Source of the DNA: Oceanobacillus sojae
GTDB lineage: Bacteria > Bacillota > Bacilli > Bacillales > Amphibacillaceae
Length of the DNA stretch: 64,000 nt
Assembly (NCBI RefSeq): GCF_900162665.1
Contig: NZ_LT727809.1
Coordinates: forward strand, 62,001 to 126,000
Direction of reading: 5' to 3'
Shown: one piece after another, positions 1-9,144 of the stretch
How positions within the stretch are numbered: position 1 is the stretch's first letter
Layout of the letters: the number at the start of each line of letters is the position of its first letter
Translations under genes and position numbers: made by a program
The notes under the pieces: generated by a model
The model's database searches: none
Told to the model about the DNA's origin: nothing
Seen by the model: the letters and a program-made list of their open reading frames with translations, nothing else

Positions 1-68
1 TAAGAAGTACATACTATCCCTTATAAAGCTTTTAACCGGCACAGACGAATAAGGAACAAAGGAGTGAT

Positions 69-488
69 ATGTATATGGAAGTTATCCTCTATAGTGCACT
101 GGCGATTGCCGTAGCTGCCTTGCTCATTTTAATGATTTATATGGTCATTTTATTAGTTAACACAAAAAAAACGATGGAAGAAGTTCTTCAAACTTTAGGT
201 AAGATTGATCTTCAAGTGAAAGGGGTTGCCGGTGAAGCAACAGAGGTTGTTGAGAAATCAAAAGGACTGGTAGATGATTTAACTCATAAATCATCTCAAC
301 TTGATGGTTTAATTCAGGGAGCAAAGGGAATAGGTGATACAGTAGAGGACTTTAATAAGTCATTACAGCAATTATCTAATATTATTTCTAAGCACTCAAA
401 AGAGGACCAGGAAAAAGCTGCACAAGCAGTTAAATGGGGCGCTTCGATCTTCGAATATTGGAATAAGCGCAAAACAAATTCTAATTAA
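69..488 (+). CDS. ytxG: YtxG-like DUF948 membrane-anchored stress protein
   Basis: A 139-residue protein with one N-terminal membrane helix (about residues 4-30) and a long polar, helix-prone remainder rich in E, K, S and D, the pattern of the DUF948/YtxG family. In B. subtilis ytxG and ytxH are general-stress genes upstream of aroA and ccpA, and the same order is kept here. AAAGGAG at 58-64 serves either ATG 69 or in-frame ATG 75; the second has the more usual spacing, so the true start may be 75. It lies 19 bases before ytxH and is probably cotranscribed. No molecular function is established. The promoter must lie left of the window or in its first 60 bases; I saw no sigma-B or sigma-H match there. 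Confidence 0.85.
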   Translation: MYMEVILYSALAIAVAALLILMIYMVILLVNTKKTMEEVLQTLGKIDLQVKGVAGEATEVVEKSKGLVDDLTHKSSQLDGLIQGAKGIGDTVEDFNKSLQQLSNIISKHSKEDQEKAAQAVKWGASIFEYWNKRKTNSN

Positions 489-507
489 ATCTCAGGAGGT
501 TATAAAG

Positions 508-1083
508 ATGGCAGATAATCAAATTAACACGAAGGATTTTATTATAGGTACACTTGTGGGGAGCTTTGTAGGAGCTGCTACAGCTTTATTACTTGCACCA
601 AAATCAGGGAAAGAACTTCGCGGAGATATTAATGAGGGAGCAATCCAAGTAAGAAACCGTGCAACCGAGTTAGCTGGAACGGCTCAGGAAAAAGGCTCAG
701 AATTAAAAGACAAAGCATATTCGGCAACTTCTGATTTAACGAAAAAAGCTGTGGATGTAACTTCAGACTTGTCCAAAACAGTTGCGACAAAATCTCAGGA
801 GCTTACAGAAAACGTAAAAAAGAAAACTGCTGATTTAAAAGATACAGTAGAAGATAAACTGAGCGATGTCCAGGATACTGCGGGAGATAAGCTGGATGAT
901 GCAAGAGAAAAAGCATCTGACTTAAAAGACGAAATATCAGATAAAATAGAAGATGTAAAAAAAGAGACTGCAGATAAAAAAGCAGAAGCAGAAGAAACAG
1001 TTTCTAAAAAAACAGCAGAAGTAAAAAAAGAAACAAAGCAGGCAGCTAATGAAGTGAAAAAAGAAGTAAATAAAAAATCATAA
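508..1083 (+). CDS. ytxH: YtxH-like general stress protein
   Basis: A 191-residue protein. The N-terminal 35 residues have the YtxH/GvpP signature: a short hydrophobic glycine/alanine stretch (about 10-32) followed by LLLAPKSGKELR. The rest (about 45-191) is a highly charged, heptad-like Lys/Glu/Asp/Ala/Thr repeat with no cysteine or aromatic core, predicted to be an extended helix resembling LEA-type proteins. It is longer than the roughly 150-residue B. subtilis homologue, the extra length lying in the repeat tail. A good RBS (AGGAGG) lies 9 bases before ATG 508. It is second in the ytxGH operon and is followed directly by a strong terminator. Role in general stress is known for the family only at the regulon level. 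Confidence 0.85.
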   Translation: MADNQINTKDFIIGTLVGSFVGAATALLLAPKSGKELRGDINEGAIQVRNRATELAGTAQEKGSELKDKAYSATSDLTKKAVDVTSDLSKTVATKSQELTENVKKKTADLKDTVEDKLSDVQDTAGDKLDDAREKASDLKDEISDKIEDVKKETADKKAEAEETVSKKTAEVKKETKQAANEVKKEVNKKS

Positions 1084-1090
1084 TACTTAA

Positions 1091-1125
1091 AAAAACATTG
1101 ACGGGTGCCCCGTCAATGTTTTTTT
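1091..1125 (+). terminator. Intrinsic terminator after ytxH
   Basis: A 12-bp stem (AACATTGACGGG paired with CCCGTCAATGTT) with a short loop, followed by a run of seven T. It ends the ytxGH unit. Confidence 0.9.
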
Positions 1126-1300
1126 GAATAAATTTTCCAGGTGCAATAGTGCAGATCAATCGTTTCCACAGGGAAAACATATAGCATTTACAGGCTTAAA
1201 AAGTGGAAACACTCTTTAGCTTATTTCCAGATATACCAAAATAATAAGGCTTCTTTTTTCCGATTTTCTATAAGAATTAAAATTTTACATTAATTAAGTG

Positions 1301-1329
1301 GTGACAAATAGAAAAATCTTAGCTATAAT
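1301..1329 (+). promoter_or_regulatory. Sigma-A promoter of aroA
   Basis: GTGACA at 1301-1306, a 17-base spacer and TATAAT at 1324-1329. The transcript would start near 1336, about 40 bases ahead of the aroA ATG. Confidence 0.6.
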
Positions 1330-1376
1330 GGTCTCTAATTATTCTAAATGATTAAGAGATTTGAGGAGAGTGTAAA

Positions 1377-2453
1377 ATGAGTAATGAAATGGAGCAGTTA
1401 AGACAGCAAATGGACAAGGTTAATTTGGAAATACTAGAATTGATTAACAAGAGAGCAAGTATTAATCAAGAGATTGGTGACTTAAAAACCAAACAGAGTA
1501 TTAAACGCTTTGATCCAGTGCGTGAGCGTGAAATGCTAGATAAAATTAAAAATAATAATAGTGGTCCTTTTCAAGATTCGACACTTGAACATATTTTTAA
1601 AGAAATCTTTAAAGCTAGTCTTGAGCTTCAGGAAGAAGATAACAGTAAAGCACTCTTAGTATCCAGAAAAAAACAGGCTGAAAATACAGTGGTTGATCTG
1701 AAGGGTGAAAAAGTTGGAGCCGGCGGAATCAGCTATGTATTTGGTCCATGTGCAGTAGAAGGATACGAGCAGGTAGCTGCTGTAGCTGCTTCTGTGAAAG
1801 AAAAAGGGTTAAAACTGCTTCGTGGTGGAGCGTTTAAGCCAAGAACCTCTCCATATGATTTCCAAGGACTTGGAATAGAAGGGTTAGAGATTCTGAAAAA
1901 AGTAGCAGATGAATATGATTTAGCTGTTATTAGTGAAATTGTAAATCCTGCTGATTTAGAAAAAGCAGTTGATTATATTGATGTTGTACAAATTGGCGCA
2001 AGAAACATGCAGAACTTTGAATTATTAAAGGCTGCTGGGGATGCCAGCAAGCCTGTACTGTTAAAACGCGGATTATCAGCAACGATTCAAGAATTCATCA
2101 ATGCGGCAGAGTACATCATGTCCAGAGGAAACGGAAATATTATGCTATGTGAACGCGGAATTCGTACATACGAAAAAGCAACACGTAATACATTAGATAT
2201 TTCTGCGGTACCTATTTTAAAACAGGAAACACATTTACCGGTATTCGTTGATGTTACGCATTCAACAGGCCGAAGAGATTTATTATTGCCTACTGCCAAA
2301 GCAGCAATCGCTGTTGGTGCAGATGGTGTTATGGCTGAGGTTCACCCAGACCCTGCGGTTGCATTGTCTGATTCAGCACAGCAAATGGACATTCCTACAT
2401 TTGATCAATTCTTTAAAGAAATTAAAGATGTTGAAAATCGTTTGAAAAAATAA
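1377..2453 (+). CDS. aroA: Bifunctional chorismate mutase / DAHP synthase
   Basis: A 358-residue fusion. Residues 1-90 are an all-helical AroQ-type chorismate mutase ([20 protein letters not shown] with conserved R and K). Residues about 110-355 are a type I-beta 3-deoxy-D-arabino-heptulosonate 7-phosphate synthase with the metal/substrate motifs [45 protein letters not shown] and DVTHSTGRR. It condenses phosphoenolpyruvate with erythrose 4-phosphate as the first shikimate step. In Bacillus the mutase-like domain also serves as the sensor for feedback inhibition by prephenate/chorismate. The length matches B. subtilis AroA (358 aa). The gene is monocistronic, with its own promoter and terminator. 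The symbol follows B. subtilis usage, not E. coli aroA. Confidence 0.97.
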   Translation: MSNEMEQLRQQMDKVNLEILELINKRASINQEIGDLKTKQSIKRFDPVREREMLDKIKNNNSGPFQDSTLEHIFKEIFKASLELQEEDNSKALLVSRKKQAENTVVDLKGEKVGAGGISYVFGPCAVEGYEQVAAVAASVKEKGLKLLRGGAFKPRTSPYDFQGLGIEGLEILKKVADEYDLAVISEIVNPADLEKAVDYIDVVQIGARNMQNFELLKAAGDASKPVLLKRGLSATIQEFINAAEYIMSRGNGNIMLCERGIRTYEKATRNTLDISAVPILKQETHLPVFVDVTHSTGRRDLLLPTAKAAIAVGADGVMAEVHPDPAVALSDSAQQMDIPTFDQFFKEIKDVENRLKK

Positions 2454-2466
2454 TAAAGACTATTAT

Positions 2467-2515
2467 AAAGACTACCTCAAAAATTAATGGTATAATTTCT
2501 GAGGTAGTTTTTATA
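2467..2515 (+). terminator. Intrinsic terminator after aroA
   Basis: ACTACCTCA (2471-2479) pairs with TGAGGTAGT (2500-2508) and is followed by a T-rich tract. Confidence 0.8.
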
Positions 2516-2611
2516 ATGCAAGAAAAGAGTATATCTATAAATAATGTAAAAGGTTTTCAAAGTTACAGGTTTGGATATAATAATAATAAGGTATGTTATA
2601 CTAAGAGGATA

Positions 2612-2691
2612 TCCAAAAAGTACCCAAATGATAAGCGGCGAATTTCTGCGTTGCCGTGACCTTCTTGCTTCTAATTTGAATACTTTTTGGA
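2612..2691. repeat. Short MITE-like element, member of a dispersed family
   Basis: An 80-bp element between aroA and ccpA bounded by 18-bp inverted repeats: TCCAAAAAGTACCCAAAT (2612-2629) and, in reverse, TCCAAAAAGTATTCAAAT (2674-2691), 16 of 18 identical. Its interior GGCGAATTTCTGCGTTG closely matches GGCGAATTTCTTCGTTG on the minus strand of the larger element at 10866-11161. Both carry CAAAAARTMC-type ends, so they look like the same family. No exact target duplication was found here. Confidence 0.65.
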
Positions 2692-2734
2692 CACTTACTT
2701 AAGTATATTTATGAAAACTTTCATTTTGTTTTCA

Positions 2735-2771
2735 TGAAAGCTTTGTAATTTTTTTCATGGTAGCGTATGAT
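2735..2771 (+). promoter_or_regulatory. ccpA promoter with cre-like site
   Basis: TTGTAA (2743-2748), a 17-base spacer and TATGAT (2766-2771). TGAAAGCTTTGTAA (2735-2748) overlaps the -35 box and agrees with the cre consensus TGWAANCGNTNWCA at 12 of 14 positions; the mismatches include the central CG. The promoter is well supported. CcpA autoregulation through this site is inference. Confidence 0.55.
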
Positions 2772-2829
2772 ATATAAATAGATGCAGCATTAGTTCTTGT
2801 ATAAATTGAATTTTAGGAGGCAGATAAAT

Positions 2830-3825
2830 ATGACTGTTACAATTTATGATGTAGCAAGAGAGGCAAATGTTTCCATGGCAACTGTGTCGCGGGTTGTCAA
2901 TGGAAATCCAAATGTAAAACCGACAACAAGAAAGAAAGTATTAGCAACGATTGAACAATTAGGATATCGTCCTAACGCAGTGGCACGTGGATTGGCAAGT
3001 AAGAAAACAACAACAATTGGTGCTATTATTCCCGATATATCTAATATTTTCTTTTCAGAGCTGGCCCGTGGAATAGAAGATATTGCAACGATGTATAAAT
3101 ATAATATTATTTTAAGCAGCTCTGATCAAAATAAGGATAAGGAAATAGAATTAATCAATACGATGCTTGAAAAACAGGTAGACGGTATTCTATTTATGGG
3201 CGGAAACATAACAGAAGAGCATATCCATCAGTTCCAGACAAGCTCTGTTCCGGTTGTACTGGCTTCTACGTATGATCCGACAGATACCATTCCTTCTGTT
3301 AATATTGATTATGAACTGGCTGCATATGAAGCTACGAAAACATTAATTGAGAAGACAAACCAGCTGCCCGCTTTAGTAGGAAGCCAGGCAGATACCAGTG
3401 TGAATACATTAAAAACAAATGGATATTTGCGTGCTTTGAAAGAGGCCGGTATGGAGCCGAATGAAGATTACATTTATAAAGGTTCCTATGCTTATTCAAC
3501 CGGTATAGAAGCAATGGAGCACTTTTTGAAATTAGAGAACCGTCCGGCGTCTGTATTTGTTATGTATGATGAGATTGCTTTAGGTGTAATTCACGGTGCG
3601 CAGGATAATGGATTAAATGTACCTGAGGATATTGAGGTATTTGGATTTGATAATATCCGTTTAGCAAGCATGGTTCGCCCTAAGCTGACAACAGTTGTCC
3701 AGCCGACGTATGACATCGGAGCTGTTGGTATGAGACTTCTGACAAAGTATATGAATGACGAAGAAGTAGAAGAAAAGAATGTTGTATTGCCGCATCGTAT
3801 GGAATTTAGAGATTCTACGAAATAA
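2830..3825 (+). CDS. ccpA: Catabolite control protein A, LacI family
   Basis: A 331-residue LacI/GalR-family regulator. The N-terminal helix-turn-helix ([20 protein letters not shown], residues about 4-23) and hinge region ([18 protein letters not shown]) are followed by the periplasmic-binding-like core. With HPr-Ser46-P, CcpA binds cre sites and mediates carbon catabolite repression and activation. Position between aroA and the acu genes matches B. subtilis. The start is ATG 2830, just after AGGAGG (2816-2821), although the frame is open 33 bases further upstream. The flagellar-stator genes motPS that follow ccpA in B. subtilis are absent; the convergent acuCBA genes follow directly. Confidence 0.97.
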   Translation: MTVTIYDVAREANVSMATVSRVVNGNPNVKPTTRKKVLATIEQLGYRPNAVARGLASKKTTTIGAIIPDISNIFFSELARGIEDIATMYKYNIILSSSDQNKDKEIELINTMLEKQVDGILFMGGNITEEHIHQFQTSSVPVVLASTYDPTDTIPSVNIDYELAAYEATKTLIEKTNQLPALVGSQADTSVNTLKTNGYLRALKEAGMEPNEDYIYKGSYAYSTGIEAMEHFLKLENRPASVFVMYDEIALGVIHGAQDNGLNVPEDIEVFGFDNIRLASMVRPKLTTVVQPTYDIGAVGMRLLTKYMNDEEVEEKNVVLPHRMEFRDSTK

Positions 3826-3838
3826 AGTATTCTATAAT

Positions 3839-3887
3839 AAAGACAAAGCAGTTATGAGATGGTATCTGATAATCTGCTTTGTCTTTT
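3839..3887. terminator. Bidirectional terminator between ccpA and acuC
   Basis: AAAGACAAAGCAG (3839-3851) pairs with CTGCTTTGTCTTT (3874-3886). T-runs on both strands suit both convergent units. Confidence 0.8.
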
Positions 3888-3933
3888 ACTATGTGTCATC
3901 TATAGTTGTTCTACACAATGAATGCTTATACAA

Positions 3934-5088
3934 TCAAATAATAACCGTATATTTAAGCATATCCTCCAATAATAATTTATTTTTCTCCGTAATCTCTGCT
4001 TTTCTTGGAATGTTTGGCTGAATATCAGCACCATCCTGCCAGCTCTCGGGAAGAGTGACAGGAGATTCCTGCTGCCATTTTTTAAGCCATTTTTCAGGTA
4101 ACGCTCCTTTGCATGCTATGCCTGTTTTCATCACATTCCATACCTGTCCCCAGGCACGCGGAACAACACGCCACATATCATAACCGCCGCCGCCGACAGC
4201 CAGCCATCTTCCATTGCAATACGTATCAGCGATTTCTGAGGCAATGGCAGGTATTCTTTCAAATGACTTCATGGTGCCGCAAAGATGTGTTAAAGGGTCG
4301 AGACAGTGGCTGTCAGCGCCGTTTTGTGTCACGATAATATCAGGCTGGAAGAAGGCAGCAATTTTCCGTAAAGCTGTTTCATACAGCTCTAAGAAAGATT
4401 CATCCTCTGTAAATGCATCAATAGGTAAATTAAAGCTGTAGCCATGTCCACTTTTTATTCCTCTTTCACTTACATTGCCCGTACCTGGAAAAAGATAGCG
4501 TCCCGTTTCATGGATTGAAAAAGTACAGACATTTGGATCATCATAAAAGCCCGACTGTACGCCATCACCATGATGGGCGTCTGTATCTACATAAAGGACT
4601 TTTAAATCCTCCTGCTCACGTAAATATTTAATGGCAATTGCACAATCATTATAAATACAGAATCCGGATGCTTTCCGCTGGAACCCGTGATGCAGCCCGC
4701 CGCCAATATTGGCTATTTTTTTATAATCTCCATTTAAAATTTTATCAACAGCTGTAAGAGTACCCCCGACTAATTGCGCGGAAGCCTGATGCATATTTGA
4801 AAAAATAGGAGTATCCTCTGTTCCCAAGCCATATTCCTGTGCCCGATCTTCCTTTAAATCCCCATTGCCTGCTCTTTTCACTGCTTCGATATAGGATGCA
4901 TCATGAAAAAGTGCAATCTCGTCATCCGCAGCAATACGCGGCGTAATTAAATCCTCCGTTATTAATGTGGATTGCTCCTCCAGCAATTCTTTGGTAAGCA
5001 GGACCCTTTTATGATTAAATGGATGATCTGCTGAGAATTGATAATTTAAAAAATCTGGAGTATAGATAAAACCAGCCTTTTTTGTCAT
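3934..5088 (-). CDS. acuC: Acetoin utilization protein AcuC, histone-deacetylase-like
   Basis: A 384-residue class I HDAC-like deacetylase. Visible catalytic features are the histidine pair in NIGGGLHHGF (H133, H134), the zinc-ligand motif YVDTDAHHGDGVQ (D170, H172) and QNGADSH (D259). In B. subtilis AcuC removes the acetyl group that AcuA places on a lysine of acetyl-CoA synthetase AcsA, restoring activity. The start overlaps the acuB stop by four bases (ATGA), indicating translational coupling. The operon order acuA-acuB-acuC is conserved, but acsA, next to acuA in B. subtilis, is not in this window: a penicillin-binding protein gene lies there instead. Confidence 0.95.
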   Translation of the reverse strand: MTKKAGFIYTPDFLNYQFSADHPFNHKRVLLTKELLEEQSTLITEDLITPRIAADDEIALFHDASYIEAVKRAGNGDLKEDRAQEYGLGTEDTPIFSNMHQASAQLVGGTLTAVDKILNGDYKKIANIGGGLHHGFQRKASGFCIYNDCAIAIKYLREQEDLKVLYVDTDAHHGDGVQSGFYDDPNVCTFSIHETGRYLFPGTGNVSERGIKSGHGYSFNLPIDAFTEDESFLELYETALRKIAAFFQPDIIVTQNGADSHCLDPLTHLCGTMKSFERIPAIASEIADTYCNGRWLAVGGGGYDMWRVVPRAWGQVWNVMKTGIACKGALPEKWLKKWQQESPVTLPESWQDGADIQPNIPRKAEITEKNKLLLEDMLKYTVII

Positions 5089-5732
5089 TTTTTCGGCTCC
5101 ATAATATTATTTGGCCAGAGAAGCGTGTAACCGGCCTCCCGGAGATCATTAATAATTGGCATAGGATTTAATGTTTTGACACGAAAGACAAGTATTTTAT
5201 AGTCAGGGTCTTTATAAGGATAAAGCAATACAGAAACAATATTTACGTTATGATTTCCGAAAACAGCCGCAACCCTTGGAAGCTCGCCGGGTTTATCTGG
5301 TACTTTTACTTCAATGAGAGAGCTCTGTTCATGTGTTCCGGTTAACTGGATTAATTTATAAAGCATATCTTTTTCTGTTACAACGCCGACAAGCTTATTT
5401 CGACTGACAACCGGCAGGCAGGCAATCTCTTTATCATAGAAAATATAAGCAATTTCTTCTACAAAATCCATTGGGTGAATGGTGATGACCGGACTTGTCA
5501 TGATGGTCTGGATCTCTTTGTTAAGAATGTGGAAATCACTTGTATCCAAAAAAGTAGATGGACTTGCATCTCTGACATCACGATCAGAAACGATGCCAAG
5601 AATCTCCATATTGTCGTCAACGATAGTAATATGTCTAATTTTATGTTTTTCCAGCAGCTGCAGAGCTTCATTAATCGTTGCTGTTGGTGGAAGCGTTATC
5701 ATATTTCTGTTCATTAATTCTTCAACCAGCAT
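5085..5732 (-). CDS. acuB: AcuB, CBS-pair plus ACT domain protein
   Basis: A 215-residue protein with two CBS motifs (about residues 1-60 and 70-130) and a C-terminal ACT-like domain (about 138-211, starting SSLIEVKVPDKPGELPRVAA). This is the usual AcuB architecture. CBS pairs typically bind adenosyl nucleotides and ACT domains bind small ligands, so a regulatory role in the AcuA/AcuC acetylation cycle of acetyl-CoA synthetase is likely, though the exact role is not established. It lies 29 bases after acuA and overlaps acuC by four bases. The RBS GGGGG lies just upstream of ATG 5732 on the minus strand. Confidence 0.93.
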   Translation of the reverse strand: MLVEELMNRNMITLPPTATINEALQLLEKHKIRHITIVDDNMEILGIVSDRDVRDASPSTFLDTSDFHILNKEIQTIMTSPVITIHPMDFVEEIAYIFYDKEIACLPVVSRNKLVGVVTEKDMLYKLIQLTGTHEQSSLIEVKVPDKPGELPRVAAVFGNHNVNIVSVLLYPYKDPDYKILVFRVKTLNPMPIINDLREAGYTLLWPNNIMEPKK

Positions 5733-5761
5733 GGTAAAATCCCCCTTCAGTTATATCTCTT

Positions 5762-6394
5762 TTAATAATGGTTTACTCCTAAAAAACGCATCTTATCAAA
5801 TAACTCAATCGATTTCTGTGGTACATTGCTTCCTATTCGGACCATTAAGCAGTTAGCAGGGTGGGAGTTGATCTCAGGCTCGTCAGTAGGGGCAGGAAGC
5901 AGACCGCCTGCAGCCATCATTTTTTCCATTACTTTACGATAATCCCAGATACTTAATTGACTGTAATCAAGGTCCCAATGCCAATAATATTCCGTTGAAA
6001 TAACAATATAATTTTCCATATACGGATCCTGCATAGATTGACGGAGCAGCGTAGAACCAACACCGCCGCCACGGTATTTGCGGATTATTTCAATTGCGCC
6101 AAGCTCAATTAAATCCTCCATTTGAAATTTGGACCACCGTTCTAATGGATCAGGGTGCAAATAAGTCACATACCCGATAATCGTATCCGTAGTACGGGCG
6201 ATTAAAATCCGTGCTTCTTTTAATTCGGAAATGTCTAAGAGAGCTTCAAATTGCTTATCAGCAGGACGAAATGCAGTTAATTCCTCATGAAAATGATATT
6301 GTTCCAATTGCTGGCGTGAAACAGGCCCTTCAATCGTTAATACTCCTGCATCTGTTTCTAAAAGGATTGAATCAAATTCCTTTGTATGTTTCAT
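5762..6394 (-). CDS. acuA: AcuA, GNAT protein-lysine acetyltransferase
   Basis: A 210-residue GNAT acetyltransferase. The acetyl-CoA-binding motif A is visible as IRKYRGGGVGSTLL (about residues 105-118), preceded by an acidic strand. By homology to B. subtilis AcuA it acetylates the active-site lysine of acetyl-CoA synthetase, switching it off; AcuC reverses this. It is the first gene of acuABC and the promoter at 6437 reads into it. The RBS AAGGTGG lies 6 bases before ATG. The absence of a neighbouring acsA means that its substrate must be encoded elsewhere. Confidence 0.94.
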   Translation of the reverse strand: MKHTKEFDSILLETDAGVLTIEGPVSRQQLEQYHFHEELTAFRPADKQFEALLDISELKEARILIARTTDTIIGYVTYLHPDPLERWSKFQMEDLIELGAIEIIRKYRGGGVGSTLLRQSMQDPYMENYIVISTEYYWHWDLDYSQLSIWDYRKVMEKMMAAGGLLPAPTDEPEINSHPANCLMVRIGSNVPQKSIELFDKMRFLGVNHY

Positions 6395-6436
6395 CCATTC
6401 ACCACCTTTATGAAATACAAAATGCTCTTACTATCC

Positions 6437-6457
6437 ATTATACAGAAAACAGTTACT
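6437..6457 (-). promoter_or_regulatory. acuABC promoter -10 with adjacent cre-like site
   Basis: On the minus strand TATAAT (6442-6437) is preceded directly by AGTAACTGTTTTCT (6457-6444), which fits the cre consensus TGWAANCGNTNWCA at 11 of 14 positions. The B. subtilis acuABC operon is CcpA-controlled, and ccpA is a neighbour here. The -35 box is weak. The cre assignment is tentative. Confidence 0.4.
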
Positions 6458-6499
6458 TTTTTTTAGTATTTTTTGATAATTACAGGAAATGGATTACAA

Positions 6500-6545
6500 A
6501 AAACTTCAGGCTGCCAAAAAATCTTTTGACAGCCTGAGGTTTTAC
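6500..6545. terminator. Terminator of the class A PBP gene
   Basis: A long stem, CCTCAGGCTGTCAAAA against TTTTGGCAGCCTGAAG read on the minus strand, followed by six T. It ends the minus-strand unit just downstream of the stop at 6562. Confidence 0.85.
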
Positions 6546-6561
6546 TTGAAATATAGTTTGG

Positions 6562-9063
6562 TTAATCGTCCTCATCGTTTGAGCTGGATGAGGACATACT
6601 GGCTGGAATTCCTATTTTCAACCATTTATCTGTTTCTGTTCTTGGGTAGAGCATCGAAAAGTCGCTCATATTATCATAGCCTTCTTCCCTAAGCCAGTCA
6701 GGGTTAAACATAATGCCATTACCTTTACTCATTGAATTTCCGTCATCGCTTGATTTAGGAACAAGTCTGCTTCCTTTTGTTAAACTGTTATCTTTTTCGG
6801 TCGGTACATAGCGGGAGTCAAATAAATCTGTTTTGACAAGCCCTACTTCTTTACATAAATCAGATGGAAGCTTCCCTGATACTGCGCAATAGCTTCGTTC
6901 CACAATACCGTCCGGCCGCTCAAATCGCTTCTCTGGTGTTACTAAGACCGGGTCGACCTTTGCAGAGGCATTAATTAATTCTGTCCACAGCTTCATGTTA
7001 CGTTGACTGTATGTGAGATGGTAAGGATGATCAATCGGTGCCGGTTTTTCATAGCCAATCCAGGTGCCGAATGTGACATTTGGATTTGTCGCAACAAACC
7101 AGGCATCGTGATAGTCTTGAGATGTTCCGGTTTTTCCGGCCCAGTCAACATTTGTATTTTGAAGTTGGGAATTAAGATAACGGGCTGTTCCATTATCAAT
7201 AACATCACGCATCATATCTACAGTCAGATAAGTCGTTTGCGGAGAAAAAACCTCCACAGGCTCTGTCTCATGCTCGTAAAGGACATCGCCCTCAGCGTTG
7301 GTAATTTTATCAATCATATAGGCATCTGCAAATTTTCCGTTATTACCAAATGTAGAAAAGGCATTGACATTTTCTTCTACCGACATACCATAGTCCATCG
7401 CTCCGATAGAGAGAGAAGGAATAGTATGATCACTTTCTGTTAAAGAAGTGACACCCATCTTTTCTAAATATTTAGCAGCGGGATCTTTATCAATGATCTT
7501 CAGATACGTATCTACAGCCGGAATATTATATGAATTTGCAAGCGCTGTGCGTGCAGAAACAATTCCGTAATTACCCCCGCCATAGTTTCTTATTGGAGGG
7601 CCTCCATCTGGATATGATTGCGGATAATCAGCGATAGGTGTTGCCGGCTGAAGAACACCTTCCTCCATTGCTGGCGCGTAGTCAAGCAATGGTTTAATCG
7701 TACTGCCGGGAGATCGTTTTGTATCGGTAGCAAAATTTACCTGGTGATCTTCATCAAATCCGCGGCCGCCGACAAATGAAAGAATTTTACCGGTATTATT
7801 TTCAACCATGATAGCCCCCGCCTGAATTGGCTGTGTTACTTCATATTCTTCCCCATCACTGTTTGTTGCAGTATAGGTTTGGGCATAACCATAGTCTGAA
7901 TAATTTTGTGCAGCTTCTTCCATAGCATCATACATTTCTTTGTTAATGGTCGTATGAATTTGATAGCCGCCGTCACGCATTTCTTTTTCTGTGCGTTCTG
8001 CATACTCTTTCCTTAAATCATCATCTTCTGCTAAATCTTCCTCTGTTACGCCATCCTCTTCCATCAATAATCCCCGAATAATCTCTTTTGCCCGTTTTTC
8101 CACTTCATAGGTGACATAAGGGTATTGATCAGTGGAAGAAGGGACAGCATCAATAAAATCACCGGCAATATCATAATTTGCGGCTTCTTCCAATTCTTCG
8201 TCCGTTATATACTCCATATCATGCATGCGGTTTAAAACAGTTTTCATACGATTAATCCCAGGCTGTAAATCTTCCTCTGACTTCCGTTCACCTTCAGCTG
8301 TAAAAGGTGTATAAGAGGAAGGACCCTGTGGAAGCCCTGCCAGGTAAGCTGCCTGCGGAAGAGTCAGCTCGGAAGCATCGACACCAAAAATACCTTTGGA
8401 TGCAGTTTGTATACCTGCAATATTACGACCGGATGAATTTCTTCCATAAGGGATAATATTTAAATAAGCTTCTATGATTTCGTCTTTTGTAAAATAATTT
8501 TCCAGCCGCATTGCTAATAATATTTCTTTGGCTTTTCGATCAAATGATACTTCATCCGTCAGAATCTGATTCTTAATAAGCTGCTGTGTGAGCGTACTTC
8601 CTCCAGTCTGTACAGAGGAGTTTAGAAATTCCTGCGCCGTTGCTCTTAAGATAGCTTTCGGCACAACACCTTCGTGCTCGTGAAAATACTCATCCTCTGT
8701 TGCGATAACAGCATTAACCAGTGTAGGGGAGATATTATCGAGCTTTACTTCCTCACGGTATAAATCACTTCTGATATCTCCTAAGTAAACATCATTTGCA
8801 AAATAAATACTGGACGTCTCAGAATAATTGTAAATATCCTCTGCCATTGATGCTTCACTTCTCAGCGGTTCATCATGGACCAGTGATGCAAAATATCCAA
8901 GTCCAATTCCACCGACAAAAATTCCGCCGATGACACCAATAATCATGACAAATAATACAATATTCCAAACAACGTCATATGTAATTCTTGATGCCTGCTG
9001 GAGAATGCCTTTTTTCCACCAGTTCTTTATTGTATTAAAAAAACGTTGCAGGTTTTCTTTCAT
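6562..9063 (-). CDS. Class A penicillin-binding protein (glycosyltransferase/transpeptidase)
   Basis: An 833-residue bifunctional cell-wall synthase. A cytoplasmic basic N-terminus and one membrane helix (about 31-58) precede a GT51 glycosyltransferase domain with ATEDEYFHEHEG (catalytic E123) and GGSTLTQQLIKNQ (155-167). An acidic insert (about 333-362) is followed by a transpeptidase domain with the serine motif STIK (S454-K457), SYN (S511-N513) and KTG (K644-G646). All three penicillin-binding motifs are intact, so it should polymerise and cross-link glycan outside the membrane. It resembles the PBP2c/2d/4 group of B. subtilis but I cannot fix which. AGGAGG lies 13 bases before the ATG, a rather long spacing. 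It is monocistronic and divergent from tyrS. Confidence 0.93.
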   Translation of the reverse strand: MKENLQRFFNTIKNWWKKGILQQASRITYDVVWNIVLFVMIIGVIGGIFVGGIGLGYFASLVHDEPLRSEASMAEDIYNYSETSSIYFANDVYLGDIRSDLYREEVKLDNISPTLVNAVIATEDEYFHEHEGVVPKAILRATAQEFLNSSVQTGGSTLTQQLIKNQILTDEVSFDRKAKEILLAMRLENYFTKDEIIEAYLNIIPYGRNSSGRNIAGIQTASKGIFGVDASELTLPQAAYLAGLPQGPSSYTPFTAEGERKSEEDLQPGINRMKTVLNRMHDMEYITDEELEEAANYDIAGDFIDAVPSSTDQYPYVTYEVEKRAKEIIRGLLMEEDGVTEEDLAEDDDLRKEYAERTEKEMRDGGYQIHTTINKEMYDAMEEAAQNYSDYGYAQTYTATNSDGEEYEVTQPIQAGAIMVENNTGKILSFVGGRGFDEDHQVNFATDTKRSPGSTIKPLLDYAPAMEEGVLQPATPIADYPQSYPDGGPPIRNYGGGNYGIVSARTALANSYNIPAVDTYLKIIDKDPAAKYLEKMGVTSLTESDHTIPSLSIGAMDYGMSVEENVNAFSTFGNNGKFADAYMIDKITNAEGDVLYEHETEPVEVFSPQTTYLTVDMMRDVIDNGTARYLNSQLQNTNVDWAGKTGTSQDYHDAWFVATNPNVTFGTWIGYEKPAPIDHPYHLTYSQRNMKLWTELINASAKVDPVLVTPEKRFERPDGIVERSYCAVSGKLPSDLCKEVGLVKTDLFDSRYVPTEKDNSLTKGSRLVPKSSDDGNSMSKGNGIMFNPDWLREEGYDNMSDFSMLYPRTETDKWLKIGIPASMSSSSSNDEDD

Positions 9064-9144
9064 AATCTACATTAGACCTCCTAATTCTACATTTATTATA
9101 ACATAGAGAAAATGGAGTTTGGTAGTAAGACGATAAGAAAATAG

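Noticed and set aside
1-60. TAA at base 1 as stop codon of an upstream gene such as murC
   Set aside because: The frame to the left is outside the window, so a stop codon cannot be distinguished from chance.
2087-2445. Open frames opposite and alongside aroA
   Set aside because: Shadow frames inside a well-conserved coding sequence, with no RBS and no protein-like composition.
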